Assembly: GCA_019358875.1 (NCBI GenBank) | Contig: JAHHIF010000004.1 | Location: forward strand, 62,001 to 126,000 | Direction of reading: 5' to 3' | Origin: Symplocastrum torsivum CPER-KK1 | Lineage (GTDB): Bacteria > Cyanobacteriota > Cyanobacteriia > Cyanobacteriales > Coleofasciculaceae | Length of the DNA: 64,000 nt | Part shown: piece by piece, positions 30,414 through 40,457 of the stretch | Layout: each line of letters begins with the position of its first letter | Numbering within the stretch: position 1 is the first letter of the stretch | The notes under the pieces: model-generated | What the model saw: only the letters and a program-made list of their open reading frames with translations | The model's database searches: none | Told to the model about the DNA's origin: nothing | Program-made: the position numbers and the translations under genes

Positions 30414-31205
30414 ATGGCTTGGTTTAAACGCTCATCACGGTTCATAATTCTAACGACACTGCTAGCGGTGAGTTTAGCAATAGGGATTGCAGTCAATACT
30501 CCTGCACAAATGCAACCTCAATTGAGAACTGACTCAATCAGTGGCAAGTTGCCAACTGACTGGGAAAATACTTTCACCCCACCAACTAGTGGTTCTCTTC
30601 CGGTGAATAGGGAGGGTGGAGGTACACGGGGTGCCAAGTGTATCCAAGGTAATGATTCACTCATTGCTTTAGTTCCAGCTTCTTTGATAGGAGAAACTAT
30701 CGCTGAGTATCCAACCGTTTTCTGGTATATGCCCAAAACAGTAGCAAGCCAGCTAGAGTTTATGTTGCAAGATGCCAATCAAGAGGAGATTTACTCGACT
30801 ACCTATACGTTGGCGAAGTCTACTGATAACACAGTTATCGGTACTCCCGGCATCATGAGTCTTAGTCTTCCTGCTTTTGCTAACTTACCTCCATTGAAGT
30901 TAAATCAGGAGTACTTCTGGACAGTAGCTTTAGTTTGTAATCCGACAGACCGTTCTCTAGATGTTTTTGCTGGTGGTGGAATTAAGCGAGTTCAACCTGA
31001 CCCAACTCTTGCACGTCGAGTCCAACAAGCAACACCCCAAGAGCGTATCGCTCTCTATGCAAACAAGCGGCTATGGTATGAGACGCTGGCTACTTTAGTT
31101 GAATTACAACGTGATCGCCCAAATAGCTATGATCTGACAAATGCTTTTAATAAACTACTGACTTCAGTCGGATTGCAAGGACTTCCTTCTCAACAAGTCA
31201 ATTAA
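30414..31205 (+). CDS. DUF928 domain protein, exported
   Basis: The 263 residues begin with a signal peptide (RFIILTTLLAVSLAIGIAVNTPAQ). The DUF928 domain follows: RGAKCIQGNDSLIALVP, TVFWYMPKTVASQLEFML, LKLNQEYFWTVALVCNP, and a C-terminal helical part with RIALYANKRLWYETLATLVEL. The domain is largely cyanobacterial and of unknown function. The two Cys around residues 78 and 182 could form a disulfide outside the cytoplasm. The divergent pairing with a TPR-CHAT gene suggests they act together in the periplasm or at the envelope. Confidence 0.85.
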   Translation: MAWFKRSSRFIILTTLLAVSLAIGIAVNTPAQMQPQLRTDSISGKLPTDWENTFTPPTSGSLPVNREGGGTRGAKCIQGNDSLIALVPASLIGETIAEYPTVFWYMPKTVASQLEFMLQDANQEEIYSTTYTLAKSTDNTVIGTPGIMSLSLPAFANLPPLKLNQEYFWTVALVCNPTDRSLDVFAGGGIKRVQPDPTLARRVQQATPQERIALYANKRLWYETLATLVELQRDRPNSYDLTNAFNKLLTSVGLQGLPSQQVN

Positions 31206-31275
31206 AGCAACGAATAGGCTAGCTTCGTCACTCATTCGGCACTCAAAACCGTTGAAAATTTGGAGGTCGATAGTT

Positions 31276-33147
31276 TTACGGCAACGGCAAAGTGACTATA
31301 AACGTAGTGCCGTCTCCAACTTCACTCCTAACCTGAATCGTTCCCTTGTGTAAATCTACTGCCTTTTTAACAATTGCCAGTCCTAATCCCGTACCAGGGA
31401 TTTGACCGACATTGCTTGCTCGATGAAACGATTCAAACAATCGTGCTTGGTCTTCTGGGGGAATACCAATACCCTGATCTTGAATCTGGAAGATTGCCTC
31501 TGTATCGGTTAGATTCAGTTCCCACCGTACAGTACCGCCACTTGGTGAGTATTTGATGGCGTTTGAGAGCAAATTGCTAAAGATGTGCCGCAGCAATTTT
31601 TCATCCATACAAGTGGATACTGGCTTACTAAGCAACGCTAGCTCTCCTGAAGCACCGCTATTGAGGTTTTGCCCAGACACAAAGACAACAGAAGCTCTCG
31701 TGGTGGCATCTTGGGTGCTGGCTTTTCCCAATTGGAACTCTTCCACCAAATTCAGACAAAACTGTTCCAAATCAAGGGGAGTTGGATTAAACTCCAATTT
31801 ACCTGCTTCGGCTTTGCCAATGAGTAAGACATCGTTCAACAATTGAGTCATGTGTTGAACCATATTTTGAATACGCTGGAGATGGCTGCGTTTTTTGTCC
31901 TCACTCCATTTCTGGCTATAGTGTTCCAGCAATTGGGCCGAACTTAAAATTGTTGTGAGTGGAGTGCGGAACTCGTGGGATGTGGTAGAGACGAAGCAAG
32001 ATTTGAGTTCATTCAGTTCCTTTTCTTTTTGAAGCGCGTTACGAATTTCTTCTTCTGCCTGTTTACGCTCAGTGATGTCATAAAGGATACCGGACGTACC
32101 AAGAAGGGTACTGTCAGGATTGAGAGTTAACCGCGCCTCAACTTCGAGCCAGCGAAAACCACCGTTTACTGTTAGATAACGAACTTCAAAGCGACAGTAG
32201 TCTTTTTGACCTGAAACTAAGGAGTAGAATTGCTCCCGACTAAGTTGACAATCATCTGGGTGAACGTAGTCTATCAACGCTTTACCTAAGCTTTGTTCAA
32301 GAGAAAATCCGGTAATTTCACTCCACGCTGGATTGAGAAACGTCCATCTACCCGTCATGTCGGTTTGGAAAATTACCTCTTTGATGCCATCAACGACAGA
32401 GCGATACCTCCTCTCACTCTGGCGCAAGGCTTCTTCATTCCGCTTGCGTTCTGCGATTGTCGCCATTCGTTCTGCCCTGGTTTGGCGTTCACGCTTGACT
32501 GTCTCGGTGTAGTTATCAAAAAAGTCAATTAAAGTAGGTTCGTCTGCCAGTAGTAGTCCTAAATGCTCCTGCACTCGCTTGTCAGATTCGTATTGATAGG
32601 CAATTTCCGGGTGGGCTTCCATCCACGCATGACAAGTCCTCACATAAGCGATAAACGAAATTAAGTGCTGGTAATTGACTTGTCCCAGAATGCGGCGAAG
32701 TTGACTCCGGCAGTACTCAGCCTCCTCTCGTTCCATAGCAATAAAGATTGAACAGTAGAGGAGACTTTCTTCTAGTGCTGAGTTCGCTTCTGGTAAAATC
32801 GCCAAGCCATCCGGATAGGCAGCTAACCGACTGAGGTGTTCATCAATTTCAGCCTCCGTTGGCGGTGGTGATTCCAACAGTTGCAGTACCTCCCGTGCCC
32901 TGACTCCTAGAGGGCGTAAAGAACAACTATGGCAAATCATGCAGTAAGGAACAGGACAATAACGTGAGAGGTACGCAGAGATCTTTTCCTTGAAAAGAGG
33001 CGATAGAGGATTACCAACGTAAGCCGAAAGTGTTTGTTGCCATAAGTTTTCCATCACCTGTGGAGTTTCTAGTGCTGGTGCAAAGAAAGGAGGGAAGAAA
33101 CCAAATTTTTCCTCGATTTCTGCCTTAATTTGATCACTGGTTCGCAC
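31276..33147 (-). CDS. PAS sensor histidine kinase with AhpD-like N-terminal domain
   Basis: The 623 residues form three parts. Residues 1-200 look like an AhpD/carboxymuconolactone-decarboxylase-like helical domain with a Cys cluster (CPVPYCMICHSCSLRP, a CxxC redox-type motif). Residues about 235-365 are PAS. From about 375 comes HisKA (TTSHEFRTPLTTILSS, phospho-His) and HATPase (LLSNAIKYSPSGG, DQGIGIPPEDQ, GTGLGLAIV). No transmembrane helix is present, so it is a cytosolic sensor. The fused domain suggests thiol or peroxide sensing, which is inference. No response regulator is adjacent. Confidence 0.85.
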   Translation of the reverse strand: MRTSDQIKAEIEEKFGFFPPFFAPALETPQVMENLWQQTLSAYVGNPLSPLFKEKISAYLSRYCPVPYCMICHSCSLRPLGVRAREVLQLLESPPPTEAEIDEHLSRLAAYPDGLAILPEANSALEESLLYCSIFIAMEREEAEYCRSQLRRILGQVNYQHLISFIAYVRTCHAWMEAHPEIAYQYESDKRVQEHLGLLLADEPTLIDFFDNYTETVKRERQTRAERMATIAERKRNEEALRQSERRYRSVVDGIKEVIFQTDMTGRWTFLNPAWSEITGFSLEQSLGKALIDYVHPDDCQLSREQFYSLVSGQKDYCRFEVRYLTVNGGFRWLEVEARLTLNPDSTLLGTSGILYDITERKQAEEEIRNALQKEKELNELKSCFVSTTSHEFRTPLTTILSSAQLLEHYSQKWSEDKKRSHLQRIQNMVQHMTQLLNDVLLIGKAEAGKLEFNPTPLDLEQFCLNLVEEFQLGKASTQDATTRASVVFVSGQNLNSGASGELALLSKPVSTCMDEKLLRHIFSNLLSNAIKYSPSGGTVRWELNLTDTEAIFQIQDQGIGIPPEDQARLFESFHRASNVGQIPGTGLGLAIVKKAVDLHKGTIQVRSEVGDGTTFIVTLPLP

Positions 33148-33256
33148 GGATTTCTATCTCCATTCCGTAAGCCATAATCTTAGTCTTCCCATATCCCCCG
33201 TAGGGGCGCACAGCTATCATTGTGGCAATTTAAGGTTAGCTTGGTGGTTGTAGATA

Positions 33257-36115
33257 CTATATTGGCTGTATGGGCAACTCGATCGCAAATTCTGTTCCTT
33301 GCCCTGGTGTTGAAATACAAGTTAGCTGGCCACCGTGTTTTTCAACAATAATTGAGTGAGCGATCGATAGTCCCAAACCCGTGCCGACACCGACAGGTTT
33401 AGTGGTGAAGAAGGGGTCAAAAATACGTTGTTTCACATCTTCTGGGATACCAGAACCATTGTCAGAAATTCTAATCATTACATGGGAAGGATGAATGGCT
33501 CCGCCTTCATGCTTGACTGCGGTACGGATTACAATCATTGGCGAACAAGGCTGTGTTTCTAGGGCATCAATAGCATTATTCAGGAGATTCATAAACACCT
33601 GATTGAGCTGACTGGGATAACACTCAACCAGAGGCAATTGACCATACTCTTGGATTACCTGAATTTCAGGCGATGAAGGGTCTTTTTTCAGTCGATGCTG
33701 CAAGATTAGCAGGGTACTACTGATGCCTTCATGAATATCAACCTCCTTCATGTCTGCTTCATCCAGACGGGAGAAGTTGCGTAGAGAAAGGACAATTGTA
33801 CGAATGCGCTTCGCTCCCTTTTTGATTGACTCAAGCAGTTTGGGGAAGTCTGCTTTTATGAACTCCAAGTCAAGTGCAGCAATCTGTTGCTGGATTTGTG
33901 GTATAGGTTCCGGATAGTATTTGCCATAAAGTTGTACTAGGTGCAGCAAGTCAGAGGCATATTCACGGGCGTAGGCGATATTCCCGTAGATGAAGCTAAT
34001 GGGATTGTTGATTTCGTGGGCAATACCCGCAACCATTTGACCAAGACCGATCATTTTTTCATTCTGAATTAGCTGGGCTTGGGTTTGTTTGAGTTGGTGC
34101 AAGGTTTGCTGAAGCTGTTGATTTTTGGTTCTCAACTCGCCCTCAGATCGCCGCAAGGCTTCCTCTGCTTGTTTCTTATTGCTAATATCCTGCACCACTG
34201 CAATAAAATACTTCGGGATGCCGAATGAACTACGCCGCAACGAGACAGTGAGGTTAACCCAAATAAACGCACCACTTCGAGTGATGTAGCGTTTCTCCAT
34301 AGAGTACATCTGAATCTTCCCGGCTAATAGCTGAGAAATTTGGGAGACATCGGCATCTTCGTCGTCTGGGTGGGTAATATCCTGGAAAGTTTGTGTCAAC
34401 ATTTCCTCCTGGGTATACCCTAAGAGGTCACAATACTTTTGGTTAATGCGGAGAAATTCACCCTTTAAATTTGCATGAGCAATGCCAACCGCCGCTTGAT
34501 TGAAGGTGGCACGGAATCTCTGTTCGCTGTCTTGGAGTGCTTTCTCTGCTTGTTTACGATCGCTAATGTCACGCCAGAAAACGGAAAGCCCTTCTGCACA
34601 GGGATAGACACGCACTTCAAACCAGCTATTCCACTGCGAACAGAACGTTTCAAAAATGACAGGAATTTGCTCTCGCTTGGCTTTATGGTACTGCTGTTCA
34701 ACGATCGTATCTGCCGTTTCTGGCAATGCTTGCCAAATATTTACCCCTCGCAATTCTTCCCGATTTCGTCCAAAAATCCGTTCGGCTTCTCCATTGAGAT
34801 ACGTGAACTGCCACTGATGATCGAGGGCAAAAAAGGCATCGGTGATTCGTTCTAGGATGTGGACTAATTGCTGGTGCGAGGCTTGTAGTGCCTCCTCGAC
34901 TTGCTTGCGATCGCAAATGTCTGTAATCATCCGCAAGACACCAACAAACTCACCCGCCGCATCTAAAATTGGCGTAGCCGAAACAATTGCCCACAAATCA
35001 GAGCCATCCTTGCGGCGGAATTTGAAATCATGTCGTTCGTGGATGCCTTGACGGCGGCGCTCTACATAAGCTTGCGCTAGAATTCGACTGTCTTCATCCA
35101 TGAATTCAAAAAGCGATCGCCCCACCATTTCCTCCACGGTATAGCCCAGCATCTCGGCAATGCGGCTGTTAGCAAAGGTTGTCTTGCTATCCACATCGAA
35201 CATCCAGATGCCTTCTGATGCCGTTTCCAAGATGCGGCGGTAATGATTTTCTGATTCCCGCAGTCCCTCCTCAGCTTTCTTACTCTCGGTGATGTCTTCG
35301 CAAATCCCTAACAGATACCGGGGAGTACCACTGTCGTCCAGCAAGGGGATTTTCTTTGTATGTATGCGCCGTTCTCCATGATGGGGTGTCATCAGGGGGA
35401 CATCTCGGCTTTCTACCAGCTTGCCTCCGGTTAGCACTTGTCGGTCTTTAGCACGTAAGTATCGCGCTTGCTCTTGTGGTAAAAAATCATAGTCGTTCTT
35501 GCCCAGCACGTCTTCTCTGGAATAGCCAAATACTTCCTCACTGGCTTTGTTCCAGTACATGAATCGCAAATCAACGGCATCTTTAATAAATATTCCGAGG
35601 GGTAGATTTTCAACAACAGAGTTCAGGAACGTTTGGGTACACCGCAAATCGGCTTCAGCTTGTTTGCGATCAGTAATATCCAAAATGACCCCATTGAGCT
35701 GTAGAGGCAACTCTTGTGGTTCTCCCTCCCCCTTCTCACTGAAAATGCCTTGTCCTTTGTCATAAACCCAAGCTAAACTGCCATCAGCTCGAACAATCCG
35801 GTACTCAATAACATAAGGCTGTTTAGCCTGCATACCCTGTCGAACAGCCTGCTCAACTCGCGCCCGATCTTGGGGGTAGATAATACTGGTAAAAGATCGC
35901 ACACGATTATTGATAAAATCACTCGGCGGATAGCCAGAAATCTCTTCAATCGCTTCGCTAAAGAAAGCCATCGTTCGTAAAGGCGATCGCCCTAAAGCTT
36001 CGTCGTAAGCACAGTGGTACACAGCCCCCGGAATATTAGCGACTAAAGCGCTAAAGCGTTCTTCGCTGTGTTTCAGCAATGCCTGTACCTCTTGACCAGT
36101 CGGGGAGTGAGTCAC
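33257..36115 (-). CDS. multi-PAS sensor histidine kinase
   Basis: The 952-residue soluble kinase has five PAS domains in tandem (about 15-150, 158-285, 288-410, 412-530, 535-660), each ending in the usual [13 protein letters not shown] linker. A coiled coil (about 665-695) and a kinase core follow: [19 protein letters not shown] (phospho-His), [11 protein letters not shown] (N box), [22 protein letters not shown] and [12 protein letters not shown]. The HEINNP form of the H box is typical of this kinase subgroup. It lies 109 bp upstream of the AhpD-type kinase on the same strand, so they could be cotranscribed. No receiver gene is nearby. Confidence 0.92.
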   Translation of the reverse strand: MTHSPTGQEVQALLKHSEERFSALVANIPGAVYHCAYDEALGRSPLRTMAFFSEAIEEISGYPPSDFINNRVRSFTSIIYPQDRARVEQAVRQGMQAKQPYVIEYRIVRADGSLAWVYDKGQGIFSEKGEGEPQELPLQLNGVILDITDRKQAEADLRCTQTFLNSVVENLPLGIFIKDAVDLRFMYWNKASEEVFGYSREDVLGKNDYDFLPQEQARYLRAKDRQVLTGGKLVESRDVPLMTPHHGERRIHTKKIPLLDDSGTPRYLLGICEDITESKKAEEGLRESENHYRRILETASEGIWMFDVDSKTTFANSRIAEMLGYTVEEMVGRSLFEFMDEDSRILAQAYVERRRQGIHERHDFKFRRKDGSDLWAIVSATPILDAAGEFVGVLRMITDICDRKQVEEALQASHQQLVHILERITDAFFALDHQWQFTYLNGEAERIFGRNREELRGVNIWQALPETADTIVEQQYHKAKREQIPVIFETFCSQWNSWFEVRVYPCAEGLSVFWRDISDRKQAEKALQDSEQRFRATFNQAAVGIAHANLKGEFLRINQKYCDLLGYTQEEMLTQTFQDITHPDDEDADVSQISQLLAGKIQMYSMEKRYITRSGAFIWVNLTVSLRRSSFGIPKYFIAVVQDISNKKQAEEALRRSEGELRTKNQQLQQTLHQLKQTQAQLIQNEKMIGLGQMVAGIAHEINNPISFIYGNIAYAREYASDLLHLVQLYGKYYPEPIPQIQQQIAALDLEFIKADFPKLLESIKKGAKRIRTIVLSLRNFSRLDEADMKEVDIHEGISSTLLILQHRLKKDPSSPEIQVIQEYGQLPLVECYPSQLNQVFMNLLNNAIDALETQPCSPMIVIRTAVKHEGGAIHPSHVMIRISDNGSGIPEDVKQRIFDPFFTTKPVGVGTGLGLSIAHSIIVEKHGGQLTCISTPGQGTEFAIELPIQPI

Positions 36116-36411
36116 TTGTGGAAAATTTGCTTAGATATACATGGTTTTATAAACACCCTGCGGTGGGGCAAGCTAATCTGCCTTTCTGTCAAGCCCACTA
36201 CTGCCAAAAATATTAAATTATTATTTAATTTTATGTTTAATTATTTAAAATAATAAGTTTATTGAATATAGAAATACCTTATGGTTTTTATAAAAATATT
36301 CTTCAAAAGGAATACCGCTATGATTAGCAAGCTACAAAAAGAGAAATAAATACATTTTTTATTCGTTAGGTGGGCAAGGTGAAGTAGTATTTAGCATCAA
36401 GTGAGCCATCC

Positions 36412-37275
36412 ATGTCAGAGCTTTTACATGAAACCTTGAACCTCTTCTTCCCACAGTGGCAGGGTTCAGGAAAGTTTGAGCTGTATGAGGGTGCCAAGCT
36501 TCTTTACGAATCTCTGCACCATAGAATTTCCTTTACTGAGATTTCTACGTCTCTAACTTATTCACTAACCATTGATGAGAGCATTCTTGGATACAGCCAA
36601 ATTTTTTCCCAACTTTTAGAGGCTTGTAGAGTTATACAAACTCATAATCCAGAACGTATCCTAACAGTTGGAGGAGATTGCGGTGTTGAAATTGCCCCCG
36701 TTTCTTTCCTCAACAAGAGATACGACAAAGCCTTAGCTGTCCTATGGTTAGATGCTCACGGAGATTTAAACACGCCAAGTTCATCCCCTAGTTCTCATTT
36801 TCATGGAATGCCATTGCGCGTTTTACTAGGGGAAGGTAAAACGGATATTGTGGAGCAAGCTTTTTCAACATTACGTTCAAATCAAGTATTTCTTATTGGA
36901 TCGAGAGATTTCGATTTACCTGAAAGAAGTTTTATTCAGCAAAGCGATTTATCTGTGTTCTCAGCCAAGGTAATTAATGATAGGGAGTATGAGCCGCTAT
37001 TCTCAACGTTGGAGAAAGCTGGTTTTGATAAACTGTACATCCATCTTGACTTAGATGTTATCGAGCCTGAAGAGTTTCCTTATGTGGCTTGCCCGATACC
37101 AGGTGGAATACATATAGACAGACTCAAAAATCTGTTAGTTTCTTTAAAAGACAGTTTTGATATAGTTGGCTTTAGTGTGCTGGAATTTTTGCCGACTAAT
37201 CTTATAAACTCAGCTGCTTTAGAAGTTGTCAAGCTCCTTGAAAGCGTTAATTTGATGTCTCTGTCAGTTACATAA
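36412..37275 (+). CDS. arginase/agmatinase-family ureohydrolase
   Basis: The 287-residue member of the Mn-dependent ureohydrolase fold (arginase, agmatinase, formiminoglutamase) has metal motifs TVGGDCGVEIAP (about 83-94), WLDAHGDLNT (about 112-121) and HLDLDVIEPEEF (about 218-229), and FHGMPLRVLLG lies between them. In the first motif Cys replaces the usual metal-binding His of GGDH. The family is clear, but the substrate is not. The Cys variant also occurs in some family members, so activity is not excluded. It is monocistronic, convergent with nadE. Confidence 0.8.
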   Translation: MSELLHETLNLFFPQWQGSGKFELYEGAKLLYESLHHRISFTEISTSLTYSLTIDESILGYSQIFSQLLEACRVIQTHNPERILTVGGDCGVEIAPVSFLNKRYDKALAVLWLDAHGDLNTPSSSPSSHFHGMPLRVLLGEGKTDIVEQAFSTLRSNQVFLIGSRDFDLPERSFIQQSDLSVFSAKVINDREYEPLFSTLEKAGFDKLYIHLDLDVIEPEEFPYVACPIPGGIHIDRLKNLLVSLKDSFDIVGFSVLEFLPTNLINSAALEVVKLLESVNLMSLSVT

Positions 37276-37376
37276 TAGTTACAATGCCGCCACTCCTCTT
37301 AGTCGTTAAACCGTGACAGCTAGCTTAATTTCGCTAGCTTTGAATAGGAAAATTGCTTAATTATACTGATTCGGTA

Positions 37377-37408
37377 AAGGGGAAAGGATTAATCTCTCTT
37401 TTCCCCTT
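37377..37408. terminator. bidirectional terminator candidate between arginase-like gene and nadE
   Basis: A perfect 9-bp stem AAGGGGAAA / TTTCCCCTT lies between convergent genes. A smaller palindrome AGCTAGC / GCTAGCT is just before it (37318-37339). Confidence 0.5.
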
Positions 37409-37421
37409 CCCCCTGTACCCA

Positions 37422-39167
37422 TTAAGCAAGTGTTTGAGGAAGGCTTTTAGTAGTTTCTGATTGCTCACTACTTACAGGTAAAGGGCGACTCGCAATTGGC
37501 ATCCGCCAACCAGTACCAAAGGCACGGTCAGTAACTTTTAGTCCCGGAGGGGCTTGTCTACGCTTAAATTCAGCCCCAGCAACTAACCGCAGTACTTTGT
37601 TAACAATATTAGGGTCGTGACCCGCATCAACAATTTGAGTAGGTGTTTGATGGTTGTGAAGCAGCCGATCCAGGATATCATCTAGAACGTCGTAGGACGG
37701 GAGAGAGTCTTGGTCAACTTGCCCCGGCTTAAGTTCTGCACTCGGAGGCTTGGTGAGGATGTTGCTTGGGATAATTTCTTGTTGCTGATTTGAATGAATT
37801 TTCACCACTCCGCTAGTATTGAGCCATTTGCACAGGGAGTAAACGCGAGTTTTGGGAACATCGGCAATTACAGCTAAGCCACCATTCATATCGCCGTAGA
37901 GGGTGCAGTAACCGACTGCCATTTCTGACTTGTTACCTGTGGAGAGGAGGAGATAGCCAAACTTATTGGCGATCGCCATTAACAAGTTACCTCGAATTCG
38001 TGACTGAATATTCTCCTCTGCAATGCCAAACTCAGTCCCAGCAAATAGCGATTCTAAGGTATGGTCATATCCTTGCATCAACTCGCCAATCGGCAGAGTG
38101 TGCGTCTTGATGCCTAAATTAGCGGCGAGGGTAAGGGCATCTTTAACCGAATGGTCGGAACTGTAAGGAGAAGGCATCAGGACACCCAATACATTCTCTC
38201 GTCCCAATGCAACAGATGCGATCGCAGCAACCAATGCCGAATCTATCCCACCACTTAAGCCCATCACAACCTTACTAAAGCGGCACTTACGAGTATAGTC
38301 ATGCACGCCCAGTACCAATGCTGACCAAATTTCCTCATCAAGACTGGTAGGTGCGGGTGCTATTGTTGTCGGTAGCAAATCTCGCTCTTGCTCATCAAAT
38401 TCCAAAATTACTAAGTCTGTCTCGAAAGCACGGGCATGACAGACTATCTCACCGGCACGGTTAAAGGCGACACTATTGCCATCAAACAGCAAATCATCAT
38501 TACCCCCTACCTGATTGGCGTAAACGATAGGTTGCTGGTAACGGACAGCACCATGTCGCAACATCGACTCCCGGAGTTGCTGCTTACCAGCACTATAAGG
38601 TGAACCTGATAGATTAACGATGATATCTACACCCTCGTGGGCTAAGTCTGCAATCGGATTAACGGCATAATTCCGCTTGCCCCAAAACTCTTCATCATTC
38701 CACAAATCTTCGCAGATGGTGACACCAATACGGACACCATCAAGGGTAAAAGAATTAGCCTGAAGCCCTGGTTCAAAGTAGCGATTGTCGTCAAAGACAT
38801 CGTAGGTGGGCAACAGTCGTTTGTGAAACATCTGCTGCACTACGCCCTGTTCTAGCAAGGCGATGCTGTTAAAGAGTGGCTTGCCACCAGCGACATGAGC
38901 GTTTGGATTTGGTGTCACTGTCCCCACTAAAACAGCAAGGGATGACGGCAGTTGTTCTGCCAGTTGTTGCAGGGTAGTTGCCATTGCTTCCACCAAAGCT
39001 GGATTTAGCAGTAAGTCGCGTGGTGGATAGCCACACAAGGATATTTCTGGTGTGAGTAAGAGGCGTACCCCCTGATTTGCCGCAAGTCTTGCCGTCTCCA
39101 GAATCTGTTGAGCGTTGCCCGTAAGGTCACCTATTGTCGGATTGAGTTGTGCGATCGCAAGTTTCAT
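37422..39167 (-). CDS. nadE: glutamine-dependent NAD+ synthetase
   Basis: NadE amidates deamido-NAD to NAD+, using ammonia released from glutamine. The N-terminal nitrilase-type glutaminase (about 1-270) carries the Glu-Lys-Cys triad in LLTPEISLCGYP, HKRLLPTYDVFDD and VTICEDLWND. The C-terminal synthetase has the ATP pyrophosphatase loop GLSGGIDSALVAAIA and later STGNKSEMAVGYCTLYGD. The 581 residues are the normal length for the two-domain form. The ATG at 39167 begins with MKLAIAQLNPTIGDLTGN, the expected start. Confidence 0.96.
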   Translation of the reverse strand: MKLAIAQLNPTIGDLTGNAQQILETARLAANQGVRLLLTPEISLCGYPPRDLLLNPALVEAMATTLQQLAEQLPSSLAVLVGTVTPNPNAHVAGGKPLFNSIALLEQGVVQQMFHKRLLPTYDVFDDNRYFEPGLQANSFTLDGVRIGVTICEDLWNDEEFWGKRNYAVNPIADLAHEGVDIIVNLSGSPYSAGKQQLRESMLRHGAVRYQQPIVYANQVGGNDDLLFDGNSVAFNRAGEIVCHARAFETDLVILEFDEQERDLLPTTIAPAPTSLDEEIWSALVLGVHDYTRKCRFSKVVMGLSGGIDSALVAAIASVALGRENVLGVLMPSPYSSDHSVKDALTLAANLGIKTHTLPIGELMQGYDHTLESLFAGTEFGIAEENIQSRIRGNLLMAIANKFGYLLLSTGNKSEMAVGYCTLYGDMNGGLAVIADVPKTRVYSLCKWLNTSGVVKIHSNQQQEIIPSNILTKPPSAELKPGQVDQDSLPSYDVLDDILDRLLHNHQTPTQIVDAGHDPNIVNKVLRLVAGAEFKRRQAPPGLKVTDRAFGTGWRMPIASRPLPVSSEQSETTKSLPQTLA

Positions 39168-39312
39168 ATGGGTTTAGTTGCTAAGGTTCTTTTATAGCGT
39201 CAAATCAAATTCACAGGAAATTCTAGTAATTTAGAAATTACCTTAAGCCCATTGTTGCCAGTGTAATTAATGAGCCAAGAACCTAATTGCTAGCAGCCTT
39301 GAGTGCGATCGC

Positions 39313-39999
39313 TCAGCATGATCGCGCTAATTGACTGCCAGACAGTTGAGCTACCATTTCAGCACGAGAGGAAACCTGCAACTTCCGAAACATTCGCTTC
39401 AACGCTTGCTTCACCGTGTTCTCTGTAATCCACAGCACCGCACCAATCTCTGCACTGGTTAACCCTTGCGCTACGAGTTCTGCAATTTGAGCTTCGCGGG
39501 GTGTTAACCGCTTGCAATTCAATGAAGTCATTGCAACGGGTTGAGATCTCAAATCTGCTAATCGAGACGAGAGATGCAGACAGAGGGCACTTAAATCTGC
39601 CAGATTCTGAGCATCAAATGCGGGATAGTCTCGATGGCGGGTGAAGGCAATGCCGCCCACAAGTTTACCACTGTGGACAATTGGTCCAATCATCACATGC
39701 CCATGATCTGCACGGGGACATATGGTTTTCCAGACTCCGGGCGGCAAAATCACTTCTTCATGCACTGGGGCGTGACGTTCCACTAGATAACGCAAGACAG
39801 GGTTGTGGTCGAGCGATAACGCCAATCTGATCATGCCTGGAGTATTGGCATCGATCGCAGGAAATTCATCCAGGAAACTGAGTCCCCAACGGGTCGCGGT
39901 GAAATACTCGCCGACCGTTACCATCACAGACTGACGCAGTTCTCTCTCATCCTGCGCCTGAGCGATCGCTTGAAACAGAAATTGCAGCGAATTTGCCAT
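39313..39999 (-). CDS. LuxR-family transcriptional regulator with GAF-like sensor domain
   Basis: From the ATG at 39999 there are 228 residues (a TTG at 40023 would add eight). Residues about 10-150 resemble a GAF domain. The C-terminal LuxR helix-turn-helix is canonical: LTPREAQIAELVAQGLTSAEIGAVLWITENTVKQALKRMFRKLQV. It probably binds DNA in response to a ligand. It is divergent from a small membrane protein gene and the RND efflux genes, so it is a candidate local regulator of that efflux pair. That link is inference from position only. Confidence 0.85.
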   Translation of the reverse strand: MANSLQFLFQAIAQAQDERELRQSVMVTVGEYFTATRWGLSFLDEFPAIDANTPGMIRLALSLDHNPVLRYLVERHAPVHEEVILPPGVWKTICPRADHGHVMIGPIVHSGKLVGGIAFTRHRDYPAFDAQNLADLSALCLHLSSRLADLRSQPVAMTSLNCKRLTPREAQIAELVAQGLTSAEIGAVLWITENTVKQALKRMFRKLQVSSRAEMVAQLSGSQLARSC

Positions 40000-40047
40000 G
40001 ATGGTTTGCCCAATCCTAATCAATAGAATGGCGTTGAACAGAGGATT

Positions 40048-40302
40048 TTGTCAAAAGACAGTGGCTTGTCCCTGATTCTGTTGGTATGGGCATATCGGAT
40101 TACCCTTCCTCGCCGAGTGCAAAGCCTCACAGCCAGTCTACCAGTCCTGTTGGGATTGCAATTTCTGACGATTCATCTCAAAACTCCGATTCCACTAGCG
40201 ATCGCACATCCGCTAATTGGTTTCACGCTGTTTTCGGTATCCACCACATTGGTACATCGCGTTAGCCGTTTCCTGTTTCCTAAAGAAGAGGACGCCTTGT
40301 GA
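40048..40302 (+). CDS. small hydrophobic protein, unknown
   Basis: The 84 residues contain at least two hydrophobic segments (about 22-40, LTASLPVLLGLQFLTIHLK, and about 50-66, PLIGFTLFSVSTTLVHRV). The start is a TTG at 40048 without a clear ribosome binding site, so the frame could be the end of a truncated membrane protein. It lies 48 bp from the divergent LuxR gene and 155 bp before the efflux adaptor gene. No family is recognised. Confidence 0.45.
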   Translation: MSKDSGLSLILLVWAYRITLPRRVQSLTASLPVLLGLQFLTIHLKTPIPLAIAHPLIGFTLFSVSTTLVHRVSRFLFPKEEDAL

Positions 40303-40457
40303 CATTAACTCCTGCGTTCTAAACTACTTCGCCAATTCGTTATCAGAGGTACAGAATGTTAACGTTTTCTCCCGATGATGCATCATAGTTAAAGAAGCTA
40401 TTTGCATTTCTTTGCATTGCACCTGACACCACTAGGTCAGAACGTGGTAGGAACGCC

